Made by a program: the position numbers and the translations under genes. This document shows, piece by piece, positions 24,239 through 32,139 of a stretch of 64,000 bases of DNA. The DNA is from Roseomonas gilardii (GTDB taxonomy: Bacteria > Pseudomonadota > Alphaproteobacteria > Acetobacterales > Acetobacteraceae). The stretch is from the NCBI RefSeq assembly GCF_001941945.1, contig NZ_CP015583.1:2301501-2365500 (forward strand). The letters are read 5' to 3'. The notes under the pieces were generated by a model that ran no database searches, had not been told where the DNA came from, and saw only the letters and a program-made list of their open reading frames with translations. Position 1 is the first letter of the stretch; the number at the start of each line of letters is the position of its first letter.

Positions 24239-24616
24239 TTGGCCAGCATCATCGCGTTCAGCGCCTTCGGGCGCCTGCCCATGCGCCCCGTCACCGATCC
24301 CGATCTGGACTCCGTCCTCGCCGAAAGCGCGCCGGGCGAGGTGAGCATCCTCTATCTCTGGGGCAGCCGCTGCGCCGATTGCGACGCGGTCCGCACTGCC
24401 CTGCGCAGCACGCCGGACAGCTTCCTCTGGCCCGGCGTGCGCTGGCTCGAAAGCGACCTGCGCGACGATCTCAGCCTGGCGACGCGCTTCGGGCTGCTCG
24501 GCATCCCGGCCTTCCTGATCTTCTCCGGGCGGCGCCCCCGGGGGCGGATCACCGGCTGGCCGGGCGTTCCCGCCTTCACCCGGCTCGTCGGGGAGCAGCT
24601 CCGGCGCCTCCACTGA
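24239..24616 (+). CDS. Thioredoxin-like protein with CADC active site
   Basis: 125 residues with a thioredoxin fold: the strand SILYLWGSRCADCDAVRTAL carries a CxxC motif (Cys-Ala-Asp-Cys), and the cis-proline loop GLLGIPAFLIFSG follows. The start is a TTG placed eight bases after a perfect AGGAGG. No signal peptide is present, so it should be cytoplasmic. The redox partner is unknown. CADC differs from the CGPC of classical thioredoxin. Confidence 0.82.
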   Translation: MASIIAFSAFGRLPMRPVTDPDLDSVLAESAPGEVSILYLWGSRCADCDAVRTALRSTPDSFLWPGVRWLESDLRDDLSLATRFGLLGIPAFLIFSGRRPRGRITGWPGVPAFTRLVGEQLRRLH

Positions 24617-24632
24617 GGCGCCGCCGGCGCGC

Positions 24633-25487
24633 TCAGCGGCCGTTGCGCTCGATCGTCACCCGCACGTCGAGCGGCGGCGCCGTATAGGGGGCGGAGGTCG
24701 CGATCACATCCACCCCGGCACGGGCATAGTCGGCGATGTTGCGGTCGCCGATGCCGCCGGTGGCGATCAGCACCGGCCGCTGCGGATGGCCGTTCAGCGC
24801 GCGCACCACCTCCCCGATCTGCTCGGGCGAGAACTTGTCGCATTGCAGGATGTCCGCGCCGGAATGGGCGAACTGCACCGCCTCGTCCACGTTCCCGGCC
24901 TCGACGGCGATCTTGCGCTCCGGCTGCGCCGCGCGGAGCTGCGCCACCCAGAGATGCGGCGGCTGCCGGCCGAGGAAGCCCCGGTGCTGCGCGAAGACCA
25001 GCACGCTGTCGGAAAGCCCCAGCCGGTGGGGGACGCAGCCGCCCGCCGTGATGGCGCGCAGCATCACGTCCTTGGCCCCGGGCAGATGCTTGCGCGTGCA
25101 GGCCACCGCGATCTCCGGGTGGATCTGCCGCGCGGTCGCGCGCAGCCGGGCGGCGGCGGTGGCGATGCCGGAAGTCAGCTCCAGCAGCGTCTGCGCCGTC
25201 TTGGTGGCGCGGTGCAGCGCGCTGGCCGGACCCCGCGCCTGGAGGATGGGGCTGCCTTCCTCGACCTGCGCGCCAGACCGGCAGAAGCTCTGCACCTCCT
25301 CACAGCCGGCGAGGCGGAACAGCGTCTCCGCCTCCTCGGTGCAGCACACGGTCATCAGCGCCCCGGCCGTCATCGACAGGCGGCCATGCAGTTCGCCGAT
25401 ACCCAGGCCCAGCGTGGTCAGGTCGCCGTAGGGAGAGTCCTCCTGCAGCATGGACTCCAGGCGGGCCGTCGGAATGGTGAAGCTCAT
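24633..25487 (-). CDS. modD: ModD-like pyrophosphorylase (NadC paralogue linked to molybdenum)
   Basis: 284 residues of the quinolinate phosphoribosyltransferase fold: SPYGDLTT near the N-terminus, ELTSGIATAAARLR, ACTRKHLPGAKDVMLRAITAGG and LIATGGIGDRNIADYARAGVD. The extended KHLPG/CVPHRLGLSD pattern resembles ModD, a NadC paralogue usually encoded with molybdate transporters, more than biosynthetic NadC; no nadA or nadB is adjacent. fdhD, another molybdoenzyme gene, is divergent at 25.8 kb, which supports ModD. The biochemical role of ModD is not established; genuine NadC remains possible. Confidence 0.8.
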   Translation of the reverse strand: MSFTIPTARLESMLQEDSPYGDLTTLGLGIGELHGRLSMTAGALMTVCCTEEAETLFRLAGCEEVQSFCRSGAQVEEGSPILQARGPASALHRATKTAQTLLELTSGIATAAARLRATARQIHPEIAVACTRKHLPGAKDVMLRAITAGGCVPHRLGLSDSVLVFAQHRGFLGRQPPHLWVAQLRAAQPERKIAVEAGNVDEAVQFAHSGADILQCDKFSPEQIGEVVRALNGHPQRPVLIATGGIGDRNIADYARAGVDVIATSAPYTAPPLDVRVTIERNGR

Positions 25488-25778
25488 GGAGTGACCCCCT
25501 TTTTCTGGCGCCGATCATAGACCAGGCCCCGCCGCGCAGCCCCCCCGCAGGTCCATGCCGAGGCCTGCACCAGGCTCATAACGAACGGCCGGGGAAGCGA
25601 ACCGCGTCCGGTGCCGGCCATGGCCCGCGGCCCCGGTCCTGGCCGGGACGCCCGGAGGAGGACGGACCGGGAGGGCCGGTCACAGGATCGGCATCCGCGC
25701 GGCCGGGCGGGGCCGGTTGTTTCCCGTCGGGCCCGGCGCCATTGATGCTCCGGGCCGGGTCGGCCCCAGGATCCGCCC

Positions 25779-26636
25779 ATGACGACTTCCCCCTTCCCCA
25801 CCGCCGTCGCCGCCGAGGCCCTGCTCCTGCCCCTCGGCGATGGCCCGGCGGGTGAAGGCCCGGCCCGGCCGCGGGCGCTGATGGTGGCGGCGGAAACGCC
25901 CGTGGCCCTGGCCTATTCCTCGGTCCCCTTCGCCGTGATGATGGCGACGCCGGCCGATCTGGAGGATTTCGCCTACGGCTTCAGCGTGACCGAGGGGATC
26001 GTCGCCACCCCCGCCGAGATCCGCGGCGTGACCCTGCGGGAGGAGGACCGTGGCCTGGCCCTCGACATCACGCTGGAGGCCGCCGCCCTGCGCCGTCACC
26101 TGGCGCAGCGCCGGGCACGGGAGCGCAGCCTGCCCGGCCGGACCGGTTGCGGCCTCTGCGGGATCGAGGGGCTGGACGCCCTGCCCGCCGCTGCCCCTCC
26201 CGCCGCCCCCGCGCCGGTGCTGGAGGCCGGGGCGATCCACGCCGCGCTGGGCGCGATGGAAGCGGCGCAGGCGTTGAACCGGGAAACCCGTGCGGTCCAT
26301 GCCGCCGCCTGGGCGGGGCTGGATGGCGGCCTGCGCCTGCTGCGCGAGGATGTCGGCCGTCACAACGCGCTGGACAAGCTGATCGGCGCCGCCCTGCGCC
26401 GGGGGGAATCACCGGCGGAAGGCTTCCTGCTGATCACCAGCCGCTGCTCCTTCGAGATGGTGGAGAAGGCGGCGGCCTTCGGGGCGCGCAGCCTCGTGGC
26501 GATCTCGGCGCCGACCTCCCTGGCGCTGGAACGCGCCCGGGCGCTCGACATGACGCTGCTGGCCGTGGCGCGACGGGATGCCGTGACGGTCTTCCACGGT
26601 GCCGGACGCGTCGCCGGGCTGGAATGTTCCGCCTGA
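25779..26636 (+). CDS. fdhD: FdhD, sulfurtransferase for formate dehydrogenase
   Basis: Transfers sulfur from a cysteine desulfurase to the molybdenum cofactor of formate dehydrogenase. The 285-residue protein has the essential CxxC at Cys124/Cys127 (TGCGLCGIEG), the early ETPVALAYSSVPFAVMMATP and DLEDFAYGFSVTEGI segments, and the EDVGRHNALDKLIGAAL motif. It is divergent from modD across a 291-base gap in which no clear operator was found. No formate dehydrogenase gene is in the window. Confidence 0.95.
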   Translation: MTTSPFPTAVAAEALLLPLGDGPAGEGPARPRALMVAAETPVALAYSSVPFAVMMATPADLEDFAYGFSVTEGIVATPAEIRGVTLREEDRGLALDITLEAAALRRHLAQRRARERSLPGRTGCGLCGIEGLDALPAAAPPAAPAPVLEAGAIHAALGAMEAAQALNRETRAVHAAAWAGLDGGLRLLREDVGRHNALDKLIGAALRRGESPAEGFLLITSRCSFEMVEKAAAFGARSLVAISAPTSLALERARALDMTLLAVARRDAVTVFHGAGRVAGLECSA

Positions 26637-26665
26637 AGCGGGCCGCGGCGGAACGGCATTCCCCG

Positions 26666-26691
26666 TGAAAAAGAGGAAGGCGGCGCCTTCC
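26666..26691 (-). terminator. Rho-independent terminator of the CBS/BON gene
   Basis: On the minus strand GGAAGGC pairs with GCCTTCC around a three-base loop, followed by TCTTTTTC. It lies 37 bases after the CBS/BON stop in the convergent gap with fdhD. Confidence 0.8.
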
Positions 26692-26727
26692 CCCCGGACC
26701 GGCGGCATCCGGCGGCCGCCCCGCGCC

Positions 26728-27411
26728 TCAGGCCAGCATCGGCGGCGGCACGGGGGAGAGGTCGAAGGTCACGTCCTTCACGCCCGGGATGCCTTCCGCC
26801 AGCACGCGCAAACCGCGCTCCACATCGTCCGAGTTGCAGAAGCCGTGGAACTGCACCACGCCCTTCTCCACATGCGGGAAGATGTAATAGGCATCCGCCC
26901 AGCTGTGCCGGCGCATCTCGGCCACCAGCTTCCGCTCGATCTCGGCATCGCTGGTCTCCCCGGGCGCCTGCGCCGGAGGGGCGACGATGGCCTTCATCAG
27001 GTCGGCGCGGGACAGGATACCGACCAGCTTGCCATCGCGCACCACCGGCAGGCGCCGGATGTTGCGCTTCGCCATGATCCCGGCGGCCTTCTGGATGCTG
27101 TCATCCTCGCCCACCGTTTCCAGGCTGGTCGTCATCAGGTCGCGCGCCACGCGCCCATGCGACTGCACGTACTGGAGGGCCTGGCTCGGCGCGGATTCGA
27201 TCAGGCGGCGAAACCAGGACTGCGCCTCCTCCTCGCCCGTGATCTGGCGCAGCAGGTCGCCCTCGGTCACGAGGCCGACGAGCTGGCCCGTCCCGTCCAC
27301 CACCGGCACGCCCGAGATGCCGCGCGAGGCGAAGAGGCTGGCCAGGGCGGGCACCGGCGTATCCGGGCCGACCGTCATCACCTGGCTGGTCATGATCTCG
27401 CGAACTTTCAC
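26728..27411 (-). CDS. CBS-domain pair protein with C-terminal BON domain
   Basis: 227 residues: the first CBS motif is at residues ~7-60 (VREIMTSQVMTVGPDTPVP ... GISGVPVVDGTGQLVG), the second at ~95-150 (ARDLMTTSLETVGEDDS ... RRLPVVRDGKLVG), and a BON-like region is at ~160-220. CBS pairs usually bind adenine nucleotides; BON domains often contact membranes or lipids. The GTG start has AGGAGG five bases upstream. An FNR/FixK-like box lies ~95 bases upstream, so low-oxygen control is plausible. Confidence 0.88.
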   Translation of the reverse strand: MKVREIMTSQVMTVGPDTPVPALASLFASRGISGVPVVDGTGQLVGLVTEGDLLRQITGEEEAQSWFRRLIESAPSQALQYVQSHGRVARDLMTTSLETVGEDDSIQKAAGIMAKRNIRRLPVVRDGKLVGILSRADLMKAIVAPPAQAPGETSDAEIERKLVAEMRRHSWADAYYIFPHVEKGVVQFHGFCNSDDVERGLRVLAEGIPGVKDVTFDLSPVPPPMLA

Positions 27412-27501
27412 AGCGTCCTCCTTGTTCTGTCTTTGGCGAAGCCGGCGCGGCGGAACCGTGCGGCACAAGGGCTTCATCCCATGACAGATGAAAACGCCGC
27501 C

Positions 27502-27515
27502 ATGATCTGGATCAA
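27502..27515 (-). promoter_or_regulatory. FNR/FixK-like box upstream of the CBS/BON gene
   Basis: The minus strand reads TTGATCCAGATCAT, matching the FNR/FixK consensus TTGAT-N4-ATCAA at nine of ten defined positions. Its centre is about 97 bases before the GTG. An activator position would put the transcription start near 27467, but no clear -10 was seen there. Confidence 0.5.
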
Positions 27516-27547
27516 GGGGAAAAACCCATCCGACGGCGCCCCCGGCA

Positions 27548-28444
27548 TCAGGCCCGCCGCGTCACCTCCGTGCGCCAGATGAACAGCCCCGCCGAGACCA
27601 GGATCACGAATCCGGCCAGGTCGGCGAGGCCCGGGAACTCGCCCCAGAGCAGGCTGCCCAGCAGGGTGGCCCAGATCAGGCCGGAATACTCGAAGGGCGC
27701 CAGCATCGCCGCCTCGCCGCTGCGATAGGCCGCCGTGAGCAGGAGCTGGCCGATCCCCGACACCATCCCGAGCCCCGCCAGCAGCGCCCATTGCCCCGCC
27801 GTGGGCCAGACCCAGACGGGCAGCGAGGCGATGGAACAGGCGACCACGCCCGAGAGCGCGTACCAGAGCACGATGGTCACGCCCGGCTCCCCGCTCGTTC
27901 CCATGCGGCGGATCGAGATCATCGCCAGCGCCCAGCCGATGGCGGACAGCAGCACCACGCCGACCGCGACGGGATCGGGCGTGCCCACCCCCGAGCCGGG
28001 CAAGAGGCCGGGCGAGAGCATCACCAGCACCCCGGTAAAGCCCACCAGCACCGCCGAGGCCCGGCGCGGCCCCACCCGGTCGCCCAGCAGCGGCACGGAG
28101 AAGACCGTGAGGAAAAGCGGCATGGTGAAGGTGAGCGCGCTGGCCAGGGCGAGCGGCAGGTTCGCATAGCCGTAGAAGGCGCCGCCCATGGCCAGCAGCC
28201 CCCAGCCGCTGCGCTGGAGATGGCCGAGCGGCGCCCGCGTCCGCAGCGCCCGCCAGCCGCCATGCGCCAGGGCCTGCGGCATCAGGGCCGGCAGGGCGAA
28301 GAGGTTGCGGAAGAGCATCACCTCCGCCAGCGGGATCGCGCCGCCCAGCAGCTTGATCATCGCGGCGACCAGCGAGAAGGCCAGGGCCTCCCCGAGGACA
28401 AGGAGAATGGCGCGCCTGCGCGCGGCGCTGACCGGGTCTTGCAT
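27548..28444 (-). CDS. EamA-family (DMT) transporter
   Basis: 298 residues with about ten hydrophobic helices in two EamA repeats, the drug/metabolite transporter architecture. The first repeat opens with LGEALAFSLVAAMIKLLGG and carries MLFRNLFALPAL; the second has ALAMISIRRMG and FEYSGLIWATLLGSLLWGEFP near the end. The start at MQDPVSAARRR was chosen because the longer frame adds an arginine-rich leader. The substrate cannot be told from sequence. Confidence 0.9.
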   Translation of the reverse strand: MQDPVSAARRRAILLVLGEALAFSLVAAMIKLLGGAIPLAEVMLFRNLFALPALMPQALAHGGWRALRTRAPLGHLQRSGWGLLAMGGAFYGYANLPLALASALTFTMPLFLTVFSVPLLGDRVGPRRASAVLVGFTGVLVMLSPGLLPGSGVGTPDPVAVGVVLLSAIGWALAMISIRRMGTSGEPGVTIVLWYALSGVVACSIASLPVWVWPTAGQWALLAGLGMVSGIGQLLLTAAYRSGEAAMLAPFEYSGLIWATLLGSLLWGEFPGLADLAGFVILVSAGLFIWRTEVTRRA

Positions 28445-28596
28445 GGAGGGGGCGCTCGTGTGGACGGCGTACCGGCCCGAGGCTACGGTCCAGCGCCCGG
28501 GATGACCAGAGCGCCACCCCGCCCTTCTCGCCCGCATCCTGGGGAGGCCGGGGGCCGCCAGGGCCGGCGGAACGCGTTTTGCGGAGTGGAACGACG

Positions 28597-29328
28597 ATGA
28601 CCGAGTTGCTGTACCGCCTCGACCCCTATGGACGCGACGCGGGCGCGACCGTGGTCTCCTCCGGTCCCGAGGGCGTCGTGCTGGACCGTACCCTCTTCTA
28701 CGCCCGCGCCGGCGGCCAGCCCGGCGATTCGGGCACGCTGCGCTGGGCGAAGCCCGATGGCGGCTTCGCCGAGGCCAAGGTTACCGAGGCGCTGAAGGGG
28801 CCGGACAACACCGTCCTCCACACGCTGCCCGAGGACGCGCCGCGCCCCGAGCCCGGTACGCATGTGATCGCTTCGATCGACTGGGAGCGGCGCCACCGCC
28901 ACATGCGGATGCACACCACCCTGCACCTGCTCTGCGCCGTGATGCCGGGCATCTACGCCACCGGCAACCAGATCGGCGCCGAGAAGTCGCGCCTCGACTT
29001 CGACCTGCCCGAGCCGCCGCCGAAGGAATGGCTGACGCAGCAGCTCAACCTGCTGATCGCCGCCGACCATCCGGTCGGCGAGCGCTGGATCGAGGAAGCC
29101 GAGCTGGACCGCAATCCTGGCCTGGTCCGCACCCTCTCGGTGCAGCCGCCGCGCGGCGCCGGCCAGATCCGCCTCGTGCGCATCGGCTCCGAGGAGTCGC
29201 CGGTGGACCTGCAGCCCTGCGGCGGCACGCATGTCCGCTCCACCAAGGAGATCGGCGCGGTGGAGGTGACCAAGCTGGAAAGCAAGGGCAAGCAGAACCG
29301 CCGCGTCCATATCGTGCTGAAGGACTGA
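28597..29328 (+). CDS. alaX: Alanyl-tRNA editing protein (AlaX family)
   Basis: Free-standing homologue of the AlaRS editing domain that hydrolyses mischarged tRNA-Ala (Ser or Gly). Zinc-site motifs are intact: His106 and His110 in MHTTLHLL, Cys208 and His212 in QPCGGTHV. 243 residues from MTELLYRLDPYGR; a TTG six codons earlier is also possible. The gene ends 6 bases before sseA, suggesting cotranscription with the sulfur genes sseA and metC. Confidence 0.93.
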   Translation: MTELLYRLDPYGRDAGATVVSSGPEGVVLDRTLFYARAGGQPGDSGTLRWAKPDGGFAEAKVTEALKGPDNTVLHTLPEDAPRPEPGTHVIASIDWERRHRHMRMHTTLHLLCAVMPGIYATGNQIGAEKSRLDFDLPEPPPKEWLTQQLNLLIAADHPVGERWIEEAELDRNPGLVRTLSVQPPRGAGQIRLVRIGSEESPVDLQPCGGTHVRSTKEIGAVEVTKLESKGKQNRRVHIVLKD

Positions 29329-29334
29329 ACCGGG

Positions 29335-30219
29335 ATGGATTCGCTCGTCACCACCGAATGGCTCGCCGCCGAGCTCGGCAAACCGGACCTCGTGGTCCTG
29401 GACATCACCTACTACCTGCCGCCCGAGGGTAAGACCGGCCGCGCCGAATTCGCCCGGGCCCATATCCCCGGCGCCCGCTTCCTCGACGTGGACGAGATCG
29501 CGGACCCCGAGACGGACCTGCCGCACATGGCCCCCACGGCCGGCCGCTTCGCACGCCTCGTCGGCGCGCTCGGCATCGGCAACGACACGCGCGTGGTGTT
29601 CTACGACCAGAAGGGCATCTTCTCCGCCCCGCGCGGCTGGTGGCTGATGCGCCTCTTCGGCCATACCAAGGTCGCCGTGCTCGATGGCGGCCTGCCGAAA
29701 TGGCAGGCCGAGGGCCGCCCCGTGGAAAGCGGCGAACCCACCCCCGCCACGCCCGCCGCCTACCAGCCCGACTTCATCGCCGCCTTCCTTGCCGGCATCG
29801 GCGACGTGAAGCGCATCGTGCGCCAAGGGAGGCCATGGACCAGTCCCTTCGCCACGACGCCCGATGCCGAGGGCGGCGCGGCGCTGATCCTCGATGCCCG
29901 CGCCCGGGGCCGCTTCGACGGCACCGCGGCGGAACCGCGCCCCGGCCTGCCCTCCGGCCACATGCCCGGCGCCAGCAACCTGCCCGCCACCGACCTCATC
30001 GCCCCCGGTGGCACCTTCCTGCCGCCCGAGGCGCTGCGCGGGAAATTCGCCGCGGCCGGGGTGGACGGCACCCGCCCGGTGGTGACGAGCTGCGGCACCG
30101 GCATCACTGCCTGTGTCCTGGCCTTCGGCTTGCATCGCGCCGGACTGCCCGAGGCCGCCGTCTATGACGGCTCCTGGACCGAATGGGCGGCCCGGCCCGA
30201 AACCCCGAAGGTCAAGTGA
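29335..30219 (+). CDS. sseA: 3-mercaptopyruvate / thiosulfate sulfurtransferase
   Basis: Two rhodanese domains in 294 residues. Active Cys253 lies in the C-terminal loop SCGTGITAC, close to the CG[SAT]GxTA loop of mercaptopyruvate sulfurtransferases rather than the CRxGx[RT] loop of rhodanese. The N-terminal domain has ARAHIPGARFLDVDEIAD, the usual non-catalytic repeat. Its stop overlaps the metC start by one base (TGATG). Confidence 0.93.
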   Translation: MDSLVTTEWLAAELGKPDLVVLDITYYLPPEGKTGRAEFARAHIPGARFLDVDEIADPETDLPHMAPTAGRFARLVGALGIGNDTRVVFYDQKGIFSAPRGWWLMRLFGHTKVAVLDGGLPKWQAEGRPVESGEPTPATPAAYQPDFIAAFLAGIGDVKRIVRQGRPWTSPFATTPDAEGGAALILDARARGRFDGTAAEPRPGLPSGHMPGASNLPATDLIAPGGTFLPPEALRGKFAAAGVDGTRPVVTSCGTGITACVLAFGLHRAGLPEAAVYDGSWTEWAARPETPKVK

Positions 30220-31424
30220 TGCCCGACACGCTGCCCCACGCGCCCGCCGCCCGCCCGGACCTGTCCTTCGAGACCCGCATGACCCAGGCGGGCCGGGCGC
30301 CGCTGCGCCGGCACGGTTTCGTCAACCCGCCGGTGCAGCGCGGCTCCACCGTGCTGCACGCCTCCTGCGAGGCGATGGACGCCGTCCACCAGCGCAGCTT
30401 CGAGCAGGTCCTCACCTACGGCACCGCCGGCGGCCCGACGCATCACGCGCTGGAGGATGCCATCGCCGAGGTCGAAGGCGGCACGCGCTGCCTGATCGTC
30501 GGCACCGGCCTCGCCGCCATCGCCGTGCCGCTGCTCGCCTATCTCAAGGCGGGCGACCACTGCCTGATCGCCGACAGCATCTACGGCCCCACGCGCCGCC
30601 TCGCCGACGGGCTGATCCGGGGCTGGGGCATCGAGGTCGAGTACTACGACCCGCTGGTGGACGAGGCGGGGATGGAGGCGCTGCTCCGCTCCAACACCCG
30701 CGTGGTGATGACCGAGAGCCCCGGCAGCCATACCTTCGAGGTGCAGGACATCCCCGCCATCGTCCGCGCCGCGCACCGCCACGGCGCCAAGGTGCTGATG
30801 GACAACACCTGGGGCATCCACCACTTCCAGCCCTTCCAGCACGGCGTCGATGTCTCGATCCAGGCGCTGACCAAATATGTCGGCGGCCATTCCGACGTGC
30901 TGCTCGGCAGCGTCACGGTGAACACGCCCGAGGACTGGCAGACCGTCCGCGCGGCCTATGTGGCGCTGGGGCAGTTCGCCAGCCCGGACGATTGCTGGCT
31001 TGCTTTGCGGGGCCTCCGCACCCTGCCGGTGCGGCTGAAGCAGCAGGCGGAGAACGGGCTGGAGGTCGCGCGCTGGCTGGAAAGCCGCCCCGAGGTGGCG
31101 CGCACCCTGCATCCCGCCCTGCCCTCCCACCCGCAGCACGGGATCTGGAAGCGCGACTTCACCGGCACCTGCTCGCTCTTCGGCGTGGTGCTGCAGCCGC
31201 GCTATTCCCGCCAGGACATGTGCGCCCTGGTGGACGGGCTGCACCATTTCGGCATCGGCGCCTCCTGGGGCGGCTATGAGAGCCTGGCCCTCCCCACCGC
31301 CGTCACCCGCACTGCCACGCCGCTGGCCCTGGGCGGCCAGGCCTTCCGCCTGCATATCGGGCTGGAGGACCCGGCGGACCTGATCGCCGACCTCGCCAGG
31401 GGGCTGGACGCCCTGCCGCGCTAG
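30219..31424 (+). CDS. metC: Cystathionine beta-lyase
   Basis: PLP enzyme of the Cys/Met metabolism family that cleaves cystathionine to homocysteine, pyruvate and ammonia. 401 residues from MPDTLPHAPAARP; the start is translationally coupled to sseA. Family landmarks are VNPPVQRGSTVLH, YGTAGGPTHHALEDAIAEVEGG, the PLP lysine Lys219 in IQALTKYVGGHSD, and the late SLFGVVLQ segment. With sseA and alaX it forms a small sulfur amino acid operon. Confidence 0.94.
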   Translation: MPDTLPHAPAARPDLSFETRMTQAGRAPLRRHGFVNPPVQRGSTVLHASCEAMDAVHQRSFEQVLTYGTAGGPTHHALEDAIAEVEGGTRCLIVGTGLAAIAVPLLAYLKAGDHCLIADSIYGPTRRLADGLIRGWGIEVEYYDPLVDEAGMEALLRSNTRVVMTESPGSHTFEVQDIPAIVRAAHRHGAKVLMDNTWGIHHFQPFQHGVDVSIQALTKYVGGHSDVLLGSVTVNTPEDWQTVRAAYVALGQFASPDDCWLALRGLRTLPVRLKQQAENGLEVARWLESRPEVARTLHPALPSHPQHGIWKRDFTGTCSLFGVVLQPRYSRQDMCALVDGLHHFGIGASWGGYESLALPTAVTRTATPLALGGQAFRLHIGLEDPADLIADLARGLDALPR

Positions 31425-31565
31425 GTGCTCCGGCGCGGTGTCCTTGCGGGAGAGGCCCGACTCCAGGCTGGAGCGCCGGCTCCGCGGAGGCAACCGGAGG
31501 TGCCGGAACCTTCGCCCCGGGGAAGGCGACGGGCGCTGGCGGGACAGCGCCCGCCGTCGCCGTCC

Positions 31566-32000
31566 TCAGTTCCTTGGCGTGGTCACGGTCTGGGAGGCCC
31601 AGGACGAGCACTCGTCGCTCGACAGGGCGTGCTTGTCGCACTCCTGCAACCCGACCACGTAGGTCGTGCCGAACTCGACAGTCCCCACCTTGTGGGCACA
31701 GGCCGGCAGCGACCGCCCGTCCTTGTAGATCCCGCAGTTCCGGCCGGACTTGATCTCCTGGATGATGTAGGGCTCCCGTCCCGCGATCCCGAAGCGGAGA
31801 TGCACCGCATCCCAGCAGGCCGGCGCCCCCCTGAAGAAATAATGGATCTCGGCCTGCCGCTTGCTCGGCGGAATGGTGCCCGGCCCCACGACGATGCTCA
31901 CGGTCGGCTTGTACTGCCGGCAGTCATTGCCCGCCGCGGCAGGCCCGGCACCAGCGAACAGGAACAGGCCGAGCACCGCCAGAACCCAAACCATCCTCAT
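31566..32000 (-). CDS. Small secreted six-cysteine protein, unknown function
   Basis: 144 residues beginning MRMVWVLAVLGLFLFAGA with an AGPAAAG cleavage region, a convincing Sec signal peptide. A GGAGGG site lies eight bases before the ATG. The mature part has six cysteines (NDC, PAC, RNC, PAC, QEC, DEC), enough for three disulfides, and many beta-type stretches. No family is recognised. It is single-gene, with convergent metC on one side and the DASS transporter on the other. Confidence 0.75.
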   Translation of the reverse strand: MRMVWVLAVLGLFLFAGAGPAAAGNDCRQYKPTVSIVVGPGTIPPSKRQAEIHYFFRGAPACWDAVHLRFGIAGREPYIIQEIKSGRNCGIYKDGRSLPACAHKVGTVEFGTTYVVGLQECDKHALSSDECSSWASQTVTTPRN

Positions 32001-32139
32001 GGGACATACCCTCCGACTTCCGTCGCATCCTCGCCCCATTCGATACGAATCAGAAATTTTCCGGTGCCTGCCTCCGTTCATTTGATGGTGAGAAGCCGGG
32101 CGGCTTTCCCCAGTGGAAAGAAAGCCGCCCGGCGGGCCT

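Noticed and set aside
24633-25487. Biosynthetic nadC
   Set aside because: The pattern and the fdhD neighbour fit ModD better and there is no nadA/nadB; kept as the stated alternative.
28483-30135. 550-residue minus-strand open frame
   Set aside because: Antisense to alaX and sseA, whose proteins have clear catalytic motifs; composition is that of a shadow frame.
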